Below, piece by piece: positions 1 through 8,085 of a DNA stretch of 64,000 bases. Positions within the stretch are counted from its first letter, which is position 1, and every line of letters starts with the position of its first letter. The DNA is taken from assembly GCF_900109315.1 (NCBI RefSeq), contig NZ_FOJC01000003.1:62001-126000 (forward strand), written 5' to 3'. A program made the position numbers and the translations under genes. This DNA is from [Haemophilus] ducreyi. Its GTDB lineage: Bacteria > Pseudomonadota > Gammaproteobacteria > Enterobacterales > Pasteurellaceae. The notes beneath the pieces were generated by a model. It saw nothing but the letters and a program-made list of their open reading frames with translations, was not told the DNA's origin and ran no database searches.

Positions 1-292
1 GATAAACATCTGACGGAAATTGATCCATACAACGACCATTGACTAAAATTTCATCACACGCTTGCACAATAGCCTGTGCCACTTTTTTGGGAATTGCACC
101 TAACTCGCCATTTGCTAATGCGGTGGCTTTTTTCACCATAATCATACCACGGACAAATTCAGGTATATCTGAAATAGTATTGTTAGAAATATTAAAATTT
201 TCAACCGCTCTTAAAGTATGAATTCCCCAATAGACCTGATTTGGCACTTCTCTTTCGCCGAGTAAATCCACTTCAATACGCACATTACTCAT
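1..292 (-). CDS. aspA: Aspartate ammonia-lyase, N-terminal part (runs off the window)
   Basis: AspA deaminates L-aspartate reversibly to fumarate and ammonia in the cytoplasm and feeds the fumarate branch used in anaerobic growth. Only the first 97 codons are present because the gene leaves the window at base 1. The visible N-terminus starts [18 protein letters not shown] and continues with [11 protein letters not shown] and [11 protein letters not shown], which closely follows the Escherichia coli aspartase N-terminus; the fumarase/aspartase catalytic signature lies beyond the window. The ATG at 292-290 has an AGGTAA ribosome site just upstream. A CRP operator at 362-383 and a TATAAT box at 336-331 lie upstream, which fits known catabolite and anaerobic control of this gene. 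Fumarase C is the nearest alternative, but the N-terminus is clearly of the aspartase type. Confidence 0.93.
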   Translation of the reverse strand, partial: MSNVRIEVDLLGEREVPNQVYWGIHTLRAVENFNISNNTISDIPEFVRGMIMVKKATALANGELGAIPKKVAQAIVQACDEILVNGRCMDQFPSDVY

Positions 293-330
293 ATTATTTA
301 CCTCAAAAATAAATCAAAAATATAAAATTC

Positions 331-358
331 ATTATAGATCATAACTATTTCGAGTAAA
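331..358 (-). promoter_or_regulatory. Putative aspA promoter
   Basis: On the minus strand there is an exact TATAAT at 336-331, with a weaker -35 candidate TTTACT (4 of 6 matches to TTGACA) at 358-353 and a 16-base spacer. It lies between the CRP operator and the aspA start, about 40 bases upstream of the ATG. The weak -35 box fits a promoter that depends on an activator. Confidence 0.5.
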
Positions 359-361
359 AAG

Positions 362-383
362 AAATGTGATACGCTTCACATTT
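362..383. promoter_or_regulatory. CRP (cAMP receptor protein) operator upstream of aspA
   Basis: The half-sites TGTGA (365-369) and TCACA (376-380) are perfect, separated by exactly six bases and flanked by AAA and TTT. This is essentially the ideal CRP-N consensus. It is centred at 372.5, about 80 bases upstream of the aspA start and about 48 bases upstream of the start point expected from the TATAAT box. CRP activation of aspA is inferred from this position. Confidence 0.85.
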
Positions 384-420
384 TACTGAGCTTTACTCGT
401 ATATAAATTAACCTTTCGGA

Positions 421-707
421 TTAGAAATTCTTATGATTAAAGATCAAAACGTAGTATAAAATAGGTAAAACTAATAGCCAAAATAACCCTGCCAAACTCA
501 CAGTAAAATGGAAATACCACTTTTTACTTTTATGACGAAGATATTTAATCGCTAAAAAAACGCCGATAAAACCACCCATTGCCGTTAAAAACAATAAGTT
601 CGATTCAGCGATCCGTTGCATTTTTTTACCGCTTGTCGCTTATCCTAATACATCAAATAAAAGCAAACCGCGTTAATCAATACTGCATAAATTACTAACA
701 TTATCAT
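421..707 (-). pseudogene. DUF1294 family small membrane protein, degraded (amber stop plus frameshift)
   Basis: The part open from 621 to 421 (66 residues) has the DUF1294 signature: a hydrophobic helix, then GGFIGVFLAIKYLRHKSKKW, where the family has a GG..G....(Y/F)RHK pattern, then another helix. Its N-terminus is missing from that frame. Reading further upstream from the ATG at 707 gives MIMLVIYAVLINAVCFYLMY, an amber codon (TAG, 647-645), then DKRQAVKK, which is the DKR.A element expected next in the family. The frame then has to shift by one base in a run of seven A (bases 621-627) to join QRIAESNLL. So two lesions separate the halves. An uptake signal sequence (628-636) sits exactly in the broken stretch. 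Translation of the C-terminal piece from the ATG at 621 is possible but has no good ribosome site. Confidence 0.75.
628..636 (-). repeat. DNA uptake signal sequence (ACAAGCGGT)
   Basis: Perfect 9-base core of the Actinobacillus pleuropneumoniae type uptake signal on the minus strand. It lies inside the broken DUF1294 gene, immediately next to the frameshifted A-run. Confidence 0.75.
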
Positions 708-712
708 TCACT

Positions 713-748
713 AAATAAAAAGACCGCTTGTATCAGCACAAGCGGTCT
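713..748 (-). terminator. purM terminator built from two facing uptake signals
   Basis: AGACCGCTTGT (721-731) and ACAAGCGGTCT (738-748) form a perfect 11-bp stem with a 6-base loop. Read on the minus strand it is followed by TTTTTATTT, so it is a good intrinsic terminator for purM. Each arm is a complete uptake signal (723-731 and 738-746), an arrangement often found at gene ends in this family of bacteria. Confidence 0.85.
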
Positions 749-762
749 ATCTTTCTGTTTTT

Positions 763-1803
763 TTACGATTCAATAATTTCGACTTGTTCACCTTCTTGCG
801 TTAAATGATCAATATGACCAATTACCCACGCATTTTCGCCCGCTTGCGTTAGCACGGCTAATGCCGTTTCAACATCTTTGCTGGATACTGCAATCACCAT
901 TCCAACACCACAGTTAAAGGTGCGATACATTCCATAACGGCTAATATTACCTTTTTCTTGTAACCATTTAAATACTGCGGGCCATTGCCAAGATTGTTCA
1001 TTAATAACCGCCTTAGTGGCTTTAGGTAACACGCGCGGGATATTTTCCCAAAAACCACCGCCTGTTAAATGTGCGATAGCGTGAACCTCAACTTGCTTAA
1101 TTAGCGATAAAACAGATTTAACGTAGATTTTAGTGGGTGCTAATAAATGTTCGCTTAATGGTTTACCTGCCAATTCATCTGTTGCGGTTGCGCCACTGAC
1201 TTCTAACACTTTACGGATCAATGAATAGCCATTTGAGTGTGGACCACTTGAAGCCAAAGCAATTAATGTATCGCCCGCTTTAACCGCTAAACCATCAATA
1301 ATCTCCGCTTTTTCCACTACGCCAACACAAAAACCAGCTAAATCATAATCCCCCACGTGATACATTCCCGGCATTTCAGCGGTTTCACCGCCGACTAACG
1401 CACAGCCTGCCATTTCACAGCCATCAGCAATACCTTTAATCACCTCAGCAGCAACATTAACCTCTAATTTACCCGTTGCATAATAATCTAAGAAGAATAA
1501 TGGCTCTGCGCCTTGTACCACTAGATCATTCACGCACATAGCCACTAAATCTTGCCCAATCGTATCATGTTTATTGAGATCAATCGCTAAGCGAAGTTTA
1601 GTGCCTACACCATCTGTACCTGAGACTAAAACTGGTTCTTTATATTTGGTGGGTAATGAGCATAATGCACCAAAACCACCTAGCCCGCCCATCACTTCTG
1701 GGCGACGAGTACGTTTTACATCTGCTTTTATGCTTTCTACTAATTCATTACCTGCGTGGATATCCACGCCAGCGTCTTTATAGCTAAGTTGTGTATTGCT
1801 CAC
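763..1803 (-). CDS. purM: Phosphoribosylformylglycinamidine cyclo-ligase (AIR synthase)
   Basis: PurM closes the imidazole ring of purines: it converts formylglycinamidine ribonucleotide to aminoimidazole ribonucleotide using ATP, in the cytoplasm. The protein (346 residues, normal for the family) begins [20 protein letters not shown] and has the ATP-binding loop [12 protein letters not shown] and the PurM motif [12 protein letters not shown] place the start at the GTG at 1803-1801, which has a GAGGTTA ribosome site and matches the usual N-terminus. The frame stays open to 1902, but that extension runs through the promoter and PurR box and is not coding. A PurR box at 1860-1875 predicts repression when purines are plentiful. 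The gene stands alone; purN is not next to it in this window. Confidence 0.96.
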   Translation of the reverse strand: MSNTQLSYKDAGVDIHAGNELVESIKADVKRTRRPEVMGGLGGFGALCSLPTKYKEPVLVSGTDGVGTKLRLAIDLNKHDTIGQDLVAMCVNDLVVQGAEPLFFLDYYATGKLEVNVAAEVIKGIADGCEMAGCALVGGETAEMPGMYHVGDYDLAGFCVGVVEKAEIIDGLAVKAGDTLIALASSGPHSNGYSLIRKVLEVSGATATDELAGKPLSEHLLAPTKIYVKSVLSLIKQVEVHAIAHLTGGGFWENIPRVLPKATKAVINEQSWQWPAVFKWLQEKGNISRYGMYRTFNCGVGMVIAVSSKDVETALAVLTQAGENAWVIGHIDHLTQEGEQVEIIES

Positions 1804-1848
1804 GATTAACCTCAGAGTTAAAATTAAAGTTAAAGAAAATTCGTACTG

Positions 1849-1875
1849 ATTATACCACCAAGCAAACGGTTGCGG
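1849..1875 (-). promoter_or_regulatory. purM promoter with PurR box
   Basis: The 16-base element at 1860-1875 (AAGCAAACGGTTGCGG) matches 13 of 16 positions of the PurR operator consensus ACGCAAACGTTTGCGT. Just downstream on the minus strand is an exact TATAAT (1854-1849). A repressor on the box would cover the -35 region. The better match in front of purT (12835-12850) supports this reading. Confidence 0.75.
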
Positions 1876-1996
1876 TATAAACTTTTTGCCAAAAAGCACC
1901 ACTAAATTGTGCTTTTATCCACCAATTGGCGATCTTATTGCCATCCATAACCGACGGCTAGCTTATCTATTAATGCCAACGGCGTCAGGAATTTGT

Positions 1997-2026
1997 GAGA
2001 CAAGTCAGGCAAAGCAGTGTTATAAT
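1997..2026 (+). promoter_or_regulatory. Putative promoter of the queCDE operon
   Basis: An exact TATAAT at 2021-2026 is preceded by TG one base before it (TGTTATAAT, an extended -10 element). A -35 candidate GAGACA lies at 1997-2002. Transcription would begin near 2033 and give a leader of about 70 bases before the riboswitch. Confidence 0.5.
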
Positions 2027-2036
2027 TTAATCTCTC

Positions 2037-2089
2037 AAGCGGGCAGTTTTCTGAAATTTTTAACAAAAAATGGCATAAAACTACCGCTT
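2037..2089. repeat. Imperfect inverted uptake-signal pair in the queC leader
   Basis: AAGCGGGCAGTTTT (2037-2050) faces AAAACTACCGCTT (2077-2089). The arms share AAGCGG and AGTTTT but differ between them. The pair is followed by a T-rich stretch (2091-2098), so it could fold as a weak terminator between the promoter and the riboswitch. It belongs to the family of intergenic inverted pairs listed elsewhere, but has a longer loop (26 bases). Confidence 0.5.
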
Positions 2090-2103
2090 ATTTTTCTTAA
2101 TCT

Positions 2104-2160
2104 CGTGGTTCGAAAACCTCCCACGCTTAAAAGCATTGCTTTTCAAAATCAAAACTAAGG
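2104..2160 (+). promoter_or_regulatory. preQ1-I riboswitch (aptamer overlapping the queC ribosome site)
   Basis: The element reads CGTGGTTCGAAAACC, then TCCCACG (stem P1 is CGTGG 2104-2108 with CCACG 2121-2125). It ends in the A-rich tail CAAAACTAAGGA, which forms the pseudoknot in known preQ1-I aptamers. The tail contains the AAGGA ribosome site of queC, so ligand binding should hide it and lower translation when preQ1 is abundant. Between P1 and the tail is an extra perfect 6-bp hairpin, AAAAGC-ATT-GCTTTT (2129-2143). The downstream genes make exactly this ligand's pathway, which is strong support. Confidence 0.85.
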
Positions 2161-2167
2161 AACACAA

Positions 2168-2842
2168 ATGAATCGATCAACACGCTCACATAAAGCGATT
2201 GTTATTTTTTCTGGTGGACAAGACTCCACCACCTGTCTTTTTCAAGCTATTCAAGAATTTAAACGTGAAAATGTCGAAGTGATAACCTTTCAATATGGTC
2301 AACGACATAGCATAGAACTAGAAAAAGCGGCCTGGATCGCACAAGACTTAGGTATAAAACAAACCGTGATTGATACCTCTGTGATTAAGGCGATTACCAC
2401 CAATGCGTTAATTACCGAAGCAACTATTAAACAAGATGGCGATAAACCAAACACCTTTGTAGATGGTCGTAATGCACTCTTTCTACTTTACACGGCAATT
2501 TATGCTAAAGGGCAAGGTATTCAAACAATTTTCACCGGCGTATGTGAAACTGATTTTAGTGGCTATCCTGATTGCCGTGATATATTTATCAAATCAATGA
2601 ACGTAACGCTGAATTTAGCTATGGATTACAATTTCAATATCCGAACGCCTTTAATGTACCTAACCAAAAAGCAAACTTGGACATTAGCGGATCAATTAGG
2701 CGCTTTTGAATATGTACGTAAACATACTCACACCTGCTATTTAGGCGTTGAAGGTGGCTGCCATACCTGTCCAAGCTGTTTATTACGTGAGAAAGGTTTA
2801 AACGAATATTTAGCAGAAAAAAGCGGTGAGAAAAATGTTTAA
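2168..2842 (+). CDS. queC: 7-cyano-7-deazaguanine (preQ0) synthase
   Basis: QueC converts 7-carboxy-7-deazaguanine to preQ0 with ammonia and ATP, the third step of queuosine precursor synthesis. The 224-residue protein has the N-type ATP pyrophosphatase loop [10 protein letters not shown] (residues 14-23) and the C-terminal zinc-binding cysteines in [18 protein letters not shown] (about residues 193-210). Length is normal for the family. The ATG at 2168 has the AAGGA site that is also the tail of the preQ1 riboswitch, so translation start and ligand sensing are tied together. queD overlaps its 3' end by 8 bases and queE follows, so the three form one operon. Confidence 0.96.
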   Translation: MNRSTRSHKAIVIFSGGQDSTTCLFQAIQEFKRENVEVITFQYGQRHSIELEKAAWIAQDLGIKQTVIDTSVIKAITTNALITEATIKQDGDKPNTFVDGRNALFLLYTAIYAKGQGIQTIFTGVCETDFSGYPDCRDIFIKSMNVTLNLAMDYNFNIRTPLMYLTKKQTWTLADQLGAFEYVRKHTHTCYLGVEGGCHTCPSCLLREKGLNEYLAEKSGEKNV

Positions 2843-3257
2843 AATTGCAAAAGAATTCAGTTTCGATATGGCACATATGTTAGATGGGCACGATGGTAAA
2901 TGCCAAAATCTACATGGCCATACTTACAAATTACAAGTTGAAGTAAGTGGCGAACTGGTCAGTAATGGCGCAAAACGTGGCATGGTAATGGACTATAGCG
3001 ATTTAAAAAACATTGTTAAACGTGAAATTTTAGATCTAATGGATCACGCCTACATTTATGACTTAAACAATGAACGTGAAAGCCAGGTTGCCAAGCTACT
3101 GCTTGAACTTGACTCCAAAGTATATGGCATTCCATCCCGCACAACTGCCGAACAAATCGCTAAATATATGTTTGAAAAACTTGCACAAGTCGGTTTGCCT
3201 GTTAGCTTAATTCGTTTATGGGAAACACCAACATCTTATTGTGAATATTCTAAATAA
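2835..3257 (+). CDS. queD: 6-carboxy-5,6,7,8-tetrahydropterin synthase
   Basis: QueD turns 7,8-dihydroneopterin triphosphate into 6-carboxytetrahydropterin, the substrate of QueE. The 140-residue protein shows the catalytic cysteine and zinc histidines in [13 protein letters not shown], the MDYSDLK and LMDHAYI segments, and a C-terminal [12 protein letters not shown], all typical of the bacterial 6-pyruvoyl tetrahydropterin synthase-like fold. I chose the ATG at 2835 ([14 protein letters not shown]), which matches the family N-terminus and has GGTGAG upstream; an in-frame ATG at 2826 would add three residues. It overlaps queC by 8 bases and queE by one base, so translation of the three is probably coupled. 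Confidence 0.95.
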   Translation: MFKIAKEFSFDMAHMLDGHDGKCQNLHGHTYKLQVEVSGELVSNGAKRGMVMDYSDLKNIVKREILDLMDHAYIYDLNNERESQVAKLLLELDSKVYGIPSRTTAEQIAKYMFEKLAQVGLPVSLIRLWETPTSYCEYSK

Positions 3258-3886
3258 TGAAGCAGACTATTTTTACGACCACCACATTTCCTATCGTCGA
3301 AATTTTTGAAAGTCTGCAAGGCGAAGGCTTTAATACAGGTTTACCTTGTATTTTTATTCGTTTAGGCAAGTGCAATTTGGCTTGTCCCTGGTGTGATACC
3401 AACTATAATGAATATCAAAAATGGACGTTGGAAATGATTTTAGCAAAAGTTAAAAGCTATACCGCTAAAAATATTATCATTACCGGCGGCGAACCCACAC
3501 TCTATGCTAATTTAACTATTTTGCTTGATCAGTTAAAAAATGCCGGCTACTGGTTAGCTATTGAAACCAATGGCTTAAAAGCGGTACCATCACAAATTGA
3601 TTATATTTCAACCAGCCCCAAAAAAATGTATCAGGAAAAATACCAACGAGAATATCTCACTCAAGCAGATGAGGTGCGGATTGTCGTTGACGATGATGTT
3701 ACGGAATTTTGTGCGGTAATTGAACAGAAAATTCAAGCACATCATTATTACCTTTCCCCTTGTGAAATAGAGGGCAAAATGAATTTACTAGAAACCATCA
3801 CACAATTAGGTCAATTAAATCAACGTGTTAATAAGCCAAAATGGCAATTAAGTATTCAGACGCATAAAATAATCGGTATTGAATAA
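3257..3886 (+). CDS. queE: 7-carboxy-7-deazaguanine synthase (radical SAM)
   Basis: QueE is a radical S-adenosylmethionine enzyme that contracts the ring of carboxytetrahydropterin to 7-carboxy-7-deazaguanine. The 209-residue protein has the substrate-binding SLQGEGFNTG near the N-terminus and the iron-sulfur motif CNLACPWCDT (C-x3-C-x2-C), followed by the glycine-rich ITGGEPTLY that contacts the methionine part of the cofactor. Its ATG overlaps the queD stop in a TAATG arrangement, so it is translationally coupled. It is the last gene of the operon and is followed within six bases by a bidirectional terminator. Confidence 0.95.
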   Translation: MKQTIFTTTTFPIVEIFESLQGEGFNTGLPCIFIRLGKCNLACPWCDTNYNEYQKWTLEMILAKVKSYTAKNIIITGGEPTLYANLTILLDQLKNAGYWLAIETNGLKAVPSQIDYISTSPKKMYQEKYQREYLTQADEVRIVVDDDVTEFCAVIEQKIQAHHYYLSPCEIEGKMNLLETITQLGQLNQRVNKPKWQLSIQTHKIIGIE

Positions 3887-3891
3887 AATAA

Positions 3892-3925
3892 AAAAGACTG
3901 AATCGAGTCATCTCATCAGTCTTTT
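3892..3925. terminator. Bidirectional terminator between queE and pepA
   Basis: AAAAGACTGA (3892-3901) pairs with TCAGTCTTTT (3916-3925) in a perfect 10-bp stem. Both strands end in a T-rich run, so it can stop both the queCDE and pepA transcripts, which converge here. Confidence 0.85.
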
Positions 3926-3955
3926 GAATAACATAACACATTAAAAACTGACCGT

Positions 3956-5455
3956 TTATTCCTGTTGAGCCCTATTTATTAGGAATTGTGCAAGTAATGG
4001 CACAGGTCTACCTGTTGCGCCTTTTGCTACACCAGATTGCCACGCCGTGCCGGCGATATCTAAATGAGCCCAACGGTATTTTTGCGTAAAGTTAGATAAA
4101 AATTGTCCTGCCGTAATAGCCCCACCAAAACGACCACCAATATTAGCAAGATCGGCAAAATTTGACTTCAATTGCTCTTGATATTCTTCACCTAGAGGTA
4201 AACGCCATACTTTATCATTTGCTTGGCTTGCTGCAGTGAATAACTCATCAGCCAACTCATTATGCGTAGACATTAAACCGCTATTGTGTGTCCCTAAAGC
4301 AACCATACAAGCCCCTGTTAGGGTAGCAATGTCAATCACACAAGCGGGGTCAAAACGTTCTACATAAGTTAATGCATCGCATAATACTAAACGACCTTCA
4401 GCATCCGTATTTAGTACTTCCACCGTTAAACCATTCATCGTAGTTAAGATATCGCCCGGGCGATAAGCGTTGCCATCTGGCATATTTTCACAACTGGCAA
4501 GAATACCCACTACATTTAATGGTAATTGCATTTCCGCTAGTGCTTTCATCGTGCCATAAACCGCAGCCGCACCGCCCATATCATATTTCATTTCATCCAT
4601 TGCATCAGATGGTTTGAGCGAAATGCCCCCCGCATCAAATGTTAAGCCTTTACCGACTAACACAATCGGTTTAGCGCTTGGATCAGGATGATGATTATAT
4701 TCAATCACTGATAAAAAGGCGGGATTATGCGATCCTTGAGACACCGCTAAATACGCATTCATACCTAAGGTTGCCATCTCTGCTTCATCTACAATCCGCG
4801 TCTGAATCTGTTGATAATCAGTGGCTAATCCTTGTGCTAATTCAGCTAAATAAGCCGGATTACAAATATTAGGTGGACAATTCGCCATATTTTTTGCATA
4901 AATCATACCGCTTGCAATGGCTTGTGCGTGCTTTAACCCACGTTCTGCCTCAAGCAAATCTTGTTGATTAGCCACATTAAAAATAATCTGCGTTAACTTA
5001 CCGGCAACCTTCGCTTTTATGCTTTTAAATACATCATACACATAGCGACTAGCTTGAATACTTTCTATCGCAAAACGAATATTCCAGTAAATTGTTCGTT
5101 GCTTCACCATTAATTCGGTTAAAAAACAGACCGCTTGCTGAACAGCCGTGGTATTAATGGCGTGCATCATTTGTTGCATAATTTTTTTATACTGACTTTC
5201 AGTTAATTCATCTTGTTTGCCACAACCGACTAATAACACCCGCGCTGATTTGATATTTGGCACATTATGTAATAATAAACTTTGTCCGACTGAACCATCT
5301 AAATCCCCCATTTGCAATAAACGTGTTAGATATCCACCACTTACTTGATCTAATTGGGCCGCGGCTGATGATAATTGATGATCTTGATAAACCCCCACAA
5401 TCAAGCATTCTGTTTGTAATTGTTCAATCGTGCTACTTTGTAGACTAAATTCCAT
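3956..5455 (-). CDS. pepA: Cytosol aminopeptidase (leucyl aminopeptidase, M17)
   Basis: PepA removes N-terminal residues from peptides, using two metal ions, as a hexamer in the cytoplasm. In E. coli it also binds DNA as an accessory factor, but that role cannot be read here. The 499-residue protein has the N-terminal macro-like domain and the C-terminal M17 peptidase domain with [15 protein letters not shown] (metal and catalytic lysine region) and the family signature [14 protein letters not shown]. The ATG at 5455 has AGAGGT upstream and gives an M17 N-terminus of normal length. It is divergent from lptF, an arrangement also seen in E. coli, where pepA and lptFG are neighbours. Confidence 0.95.
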   Translation of the reverse strand: MEFSLQSSTIEQLQTECLIVGVYQDHQLSSAAAQLDQVSGGYLTRLLQMGDLDGSVGQSLLLHNVPNIKSARVLLVGCGKQDELTESQYKKIMQQMMHAINTTAVQQAVCFLTELMVKQRTIYWNIRFAIESIQASRYVYDVFKSIKAKVAGKLTQIIFNVANQQDLLEAERGLKHAQAIASGMIYAKNMANCPPNICNPAYLAELAQGLATDYQQIQTRIVDEAEMATLGMNAYLAVSQGSHNPAFLSVIEYNHHPDPSAKPIVLVGKGLTFDAGGISLKPSDAMDEMKYDMGGAAAVYGTMKALAEMQLPLNVVGILASCENMPDGNAYRPGDILTTMNGLTVEVLNTDAEGRLVLCDALTYVERFDPACVIDIATLTGACMVALGTHNSGLMSTHNELADELFTAASQANDKVWRLPLGEEYQEQLKSNFADLANIGGRFGGAITAGQFLSNFTQKYRWAHLDIAGTAWQSGVAKGATGRPVPLLAQFLINRAQQE

Positions 5456-5787
5456 TTTTACCTCTTATACGTTACATACACTAAAAAATCGCTAATCTAT
5501 TGCTATTCACAGTAAGCTAACGCCTTATGTGCCAAATTACAAGCATAAAATCAAGTCGGCTAATAAATATCTTTATAAAATAGTGTGGCGCGAAACTAAA
5601 TAAAGCCACAAAATCCTTTCGTGATCTTTCACACTAAAAAAGGTATGATAACAACACTTTATAAGCGTAAGCGGTCTTTTTTGCAATTTTTTTGTCAATT
5701 GTTGGTCATAGCATCATTATGATTGAATGAAATAAATTTAAAAACTATTCACCACAATTAAAAGATTAGAAAAATAAGAGAGTTATC
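5456..5787. other. Divergent pepA/lptF intergenic region
   Basis: This 332-base stretch carries no gene that I can support. It holds a TGTGGC (5584-5589) to GCCACA (5605-5610) inverted repeat, a single uptake-like core TAAGCGGTC at 5668-5676 followed by T-runs, and a plausible lptF promoter: TTGTCA at 5692-5697 and CATTAT at 5715-5720 with a 17-base spacer. I could not pick out a clear pepA promoter. None of these has been confirmed. Confidence 0.45.
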
Positions 5788-6891
5788 GTGATTTTAAGTC
5801 GATATTTAACGAAAGAAATTTTAAAAAGCCAACTAGCTATTTTATTCATTTTATTATTAATGTTTTTTAGCCAACAGCTAATCAGCGTGCTTAACTCAGC
5901 CGTCAGTGGCAAAATTCCTACCGATCTAGTCCTCAGTTTACTTGGCTTAGGAATGCCAGCGCTTTCACAATTTATGCTACCGCTTTCGCTATTTATTGCC
6001 TTGTTATTAACATTAGGACGTTTTTACGCAGACAGTGAAATTACCGTAATGCGCGCTTGTGGTATAGGAAAAAGCTTATTGACCAAAGTCGCGCTTTTCC
6101 TCTCGTTATTCACTACCGCTTTAGCCGTGTATAACGTCTTTTGGCTTACACCTTGGAGCATTAATAAACAAAGCCAAATTCTCGCAGAAGCAAAATCTAA
6201 CCCTCGCTTTTCAGCGCTGTCAGTGGGACAATTTATGGAAGTTGGTGGTTATGTATTATTTATTGAGAATATTAATAAGCAAGAAAACAAGCTAAATGAT
6301 GTTTATGTTTTTCAGCCAGATCAACAAAAGAAAAATCGCCCTTCAGTGGTCACCGCTGAACTAGGTGGATTACAAGCATTACCAAATGGTGATCAAATAT
6401 TAACCCTAGCAAACAGTACACGCTATGAAGGCAGCGCAAATGTAGCTGATTTTCGCATTTCGCATTTTGATCAATACCAAGCTTATTTAGGCTATCAAGA
6501 TACCCAGAGCAATGATAAACGTGTGCAACGCGCGAATTTTACTAGCTTAATTAACGATACCTCAAACGAAGCAAAAGCAGAATTACAATGGCGTTTTGTC
6601 TTGATTTTCGCCGTCCCTTTAATGGCATTACTAGCAGTGCCAATGAGTCAAGTTAACCCACGCCAAGGGCGTTTTGCGAAAGTAATTCCCGCAGTATTAC
6701 TCTACCTCATCTACTTTTTATTACAAAGTTCGCTGAGATCTTCTGGTGAAAACGACAAACTTAATGCAACACTATTCATGCCCGCAGTCTCAATTGGCTT
6801 TCTGATGCTCGCTATCATCATGAATTGTTGGGATACTAAATGGATGTCTACTCTTCGCTACCGCTTAACACGTAACAAAATAGAGGCATAA
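5788..6891 (+). CDS. lptF: Lipopolysaccharide export permease LptF
   Basis: LptF is one of the two inner-membrane subunits of the LptB2FG ABC transporter, which extracts lipopolysaccharide from the inner membrane and pushes it along the Lpt bridge. The 367-residue protein has the family layout: three N-terminal transmembrane helices (about residues 10-110), a periplasmic beta-jellyroll domain (about 130-260) and three C-terminal helices. The hallmark ADSEITVMRACG lies in the cytoplasmic coupling loop. The start is a GTG at 5788 with an AAGAGAG ribosome site. lptG starts on the next base after its stop. Confidence 0.94.
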   Translation: MILSRYLTKEILKSQLAILFILLLMFFSQQLISVLNSAVSGKIPTDLVLSLLGLGMPALSQFMLPLSLFIALLLTLGRFYADSEITVMRACGIGKSLLTKVALFLSLFTTALAVYNVFWLTPWSINKQSQILAEAKSNPRFSALSVGQFMEVGGYVLFIENINKQENKLNDVYVFQPDQQKKNRPSVVTAELGGLQALPNGDQILTLANSTRYEGSANVADFRISHFDQYQAYLGYQDTQSNDKRVQRANFTSLINDTSNEAKAELQWRFVLIFAVPLMALLAVPMSQVNPRQGRFAKVIPAVLLYLIYFLLQSSLRSSGENDKLNATLFMPAVSIGFLMLAIIMNCWDTKWMSTLRYRLTRNKIEA

Positions 6892-7974
6892 ATGAATTTG
6901 CTAAGTATGAACATTTTAGAACGTTATATCGGCAAAACAATTATCATGATGATGTTTGCGGTACTGTTAATGTCAGGCGGGCTGATTTTTATCATTAAAT
7001 TAGTTGAAGAATTTAAAAACGTAGGCGAAGGTAACTATGATGCGTTAACCGCAACGTATTACGCACTATTAATGCTACCAAGTGATATTAAAGAATTTGT
7101 ACCGGTTGTACTACTGATTGGTGGCTTATTAGGCCTAGGCAATCTCGCTAGCCATAGTGAGCTGGTCATCATGCAATCCACCGGCTTTTCACGCTTTCGT
7201 ATTGGTTTAGCGGTAATGAAAACCGCTATTCCTATCATCATTTTAACTATGAGTGCAAGCGAATGGATCATTCCTAAAGTCGAACAATTTGCTCGAAATA
7301 TGCGTTCTGTAGCACAAAGCGGTGGCTCAATGTTATCCACAAATGGTGGTTTCTGGGCAAAGGATGGCAACAATTTCCTGTATATTCGCCACATTGAAAA
7401 TGAACATCAATTAAACAACATCTCAATCTATCATTTTGAAAACAAAGTACTGACTTCAGTCAGCCAAGCTGATAGCGCACTTTTTAACGGCAAAGATTGG
7501 ACACTCCAAAATTTGCAAACCGCAACGATTACTGACCACGGTATTCAAACAACCCACCAAGCCAGCCAAAATTGGCAAACCACCATTACCCCTAGTAAAT
7601 TAGGTATCGTTTCGCTCAAACCTGAATCCTTGTCGATTGCAGGCTTAGCTGATTACGTCAATTTTTTAACTGAAACAGGGCAAGATTCAAAACGCTTCCA
7701 AATTGCTTTCTGGCGTAAAGTTTACCAGCCTATCTCAATGGCAGTTATGATGCTATTAGCCATTTCTTTTATTTTTGGACCATTACGTAGCAGTGCAATG
7801 GGTACAAAATTATTTATCGGCATTATTGCTGGCTTCATTTTCTACGTATCAAATATCGTCTTTGGCAATATGACTTTAGTCTTTAGCTGGCTACCCATCG
7901 CCATTGGGGCCTTAATTCCAAGCCTTATCTGTTTAGCGATCGTTTGGTGGCTACTTACTAAAAAACGCGATTAA
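6892..7974 (+). CDS. lptG: Lipopolysaccharide export permease LptG
   Basis: LptG is the partner of LptF in the LptB2FG transporter. The 360-residue protein has the same six-helix plus periplasmic-domain plan, with the coupling-loop sequence ASHSELVIMQSTGFSR and the C-terminal FIFGPLRSSAMG typical of LptG. The ATG at 6892 follows the lptF stop directly and has AGAGG five bases upstream. A second in-frame ATG at 6907 (MNILERYIGKTI) aligns better with the usual family N-terminus but has no clear ribosome site. I keep 6892, with moderate confidence about the first five codons. An inverted uptake-signal pair follows the gene. Confidence 0.94.
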   Translation: MNLLSMNILERYIGKTIIMMMFAVLLMSGGLIFIIKLVEEFKNVGEGNYDALTATYYALLMLPSDIKEFVPVVLLIGGLLGLGNLASHSELVIMQSTGFSRFRIGLAVMKTAIPIIILTMSASEWIIPKVEQFARNMRSVAQSGGSMLSTNGGFWAKDGNNFLYIRHIENEHQLNNISIYHFENKVLTSVSQADSALFNGKDWTLQNLQTATITDHGIQTTHQASQNWQTTITPSKLGIVSLKPESLSIAGLADYVNFLTETGQDSKRFQIAFWRKVYQPISMAVMMLLAISFIFGPLRSSAMGTKLFIGIIAGFIFYVSNIVFGNMTLVFSWLPIAIGALIPSLICLAIVWWLLTKKRD

Positions 7975-7993
7975 TATACCTTCCCCCGGCTAA

Positions 7994-8037
7994 AAGCGGT
8001 TAAATTTCTGCAAAAATTTGCAAAAACTTAACCGCTT
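7994..8037. repeat. Inverted uptake-signal pair between lptG and dnaE
   Basis: AAGCGGTTAA (7994-8003) and TTAACCGCTT (8028-8037) are perfect 10-bp arms around a 24-base AT-rich loop containing TGCAAAAATTTGCAAAAA. The T-run after it is poor (ATTTATG), so termination would be weak. The internal A/T tracts match the extended uptake-signal pattern that follows the core by one and two helical turns. Confidence 0.7.
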
Positions 8038-8085
8038 ATTTATGTTAACATTGCTTTCTATTTTCCTCATCTAAACAATTCGCAT

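Noticed and set aside
1804-1902. N-terminal extension of purM by 33 codons
   Set aside because: The extension covers the PurR box and TATAAT, does not match PurM homologues, and the GTG at 1803 has a good ribosome site.
1886-2158. 90-codon plus-strand frame between purM and queC
   Set aside because: It overlaps the promoter, inverted repeat and riboswitch, has no ribosome site and resembles no protein.
5620-5633. CGTGA...TCACA in front of pepA as a CRP site
   Set aside because: The half-sites are separated by four bases, not six, so CRP could not bind both.
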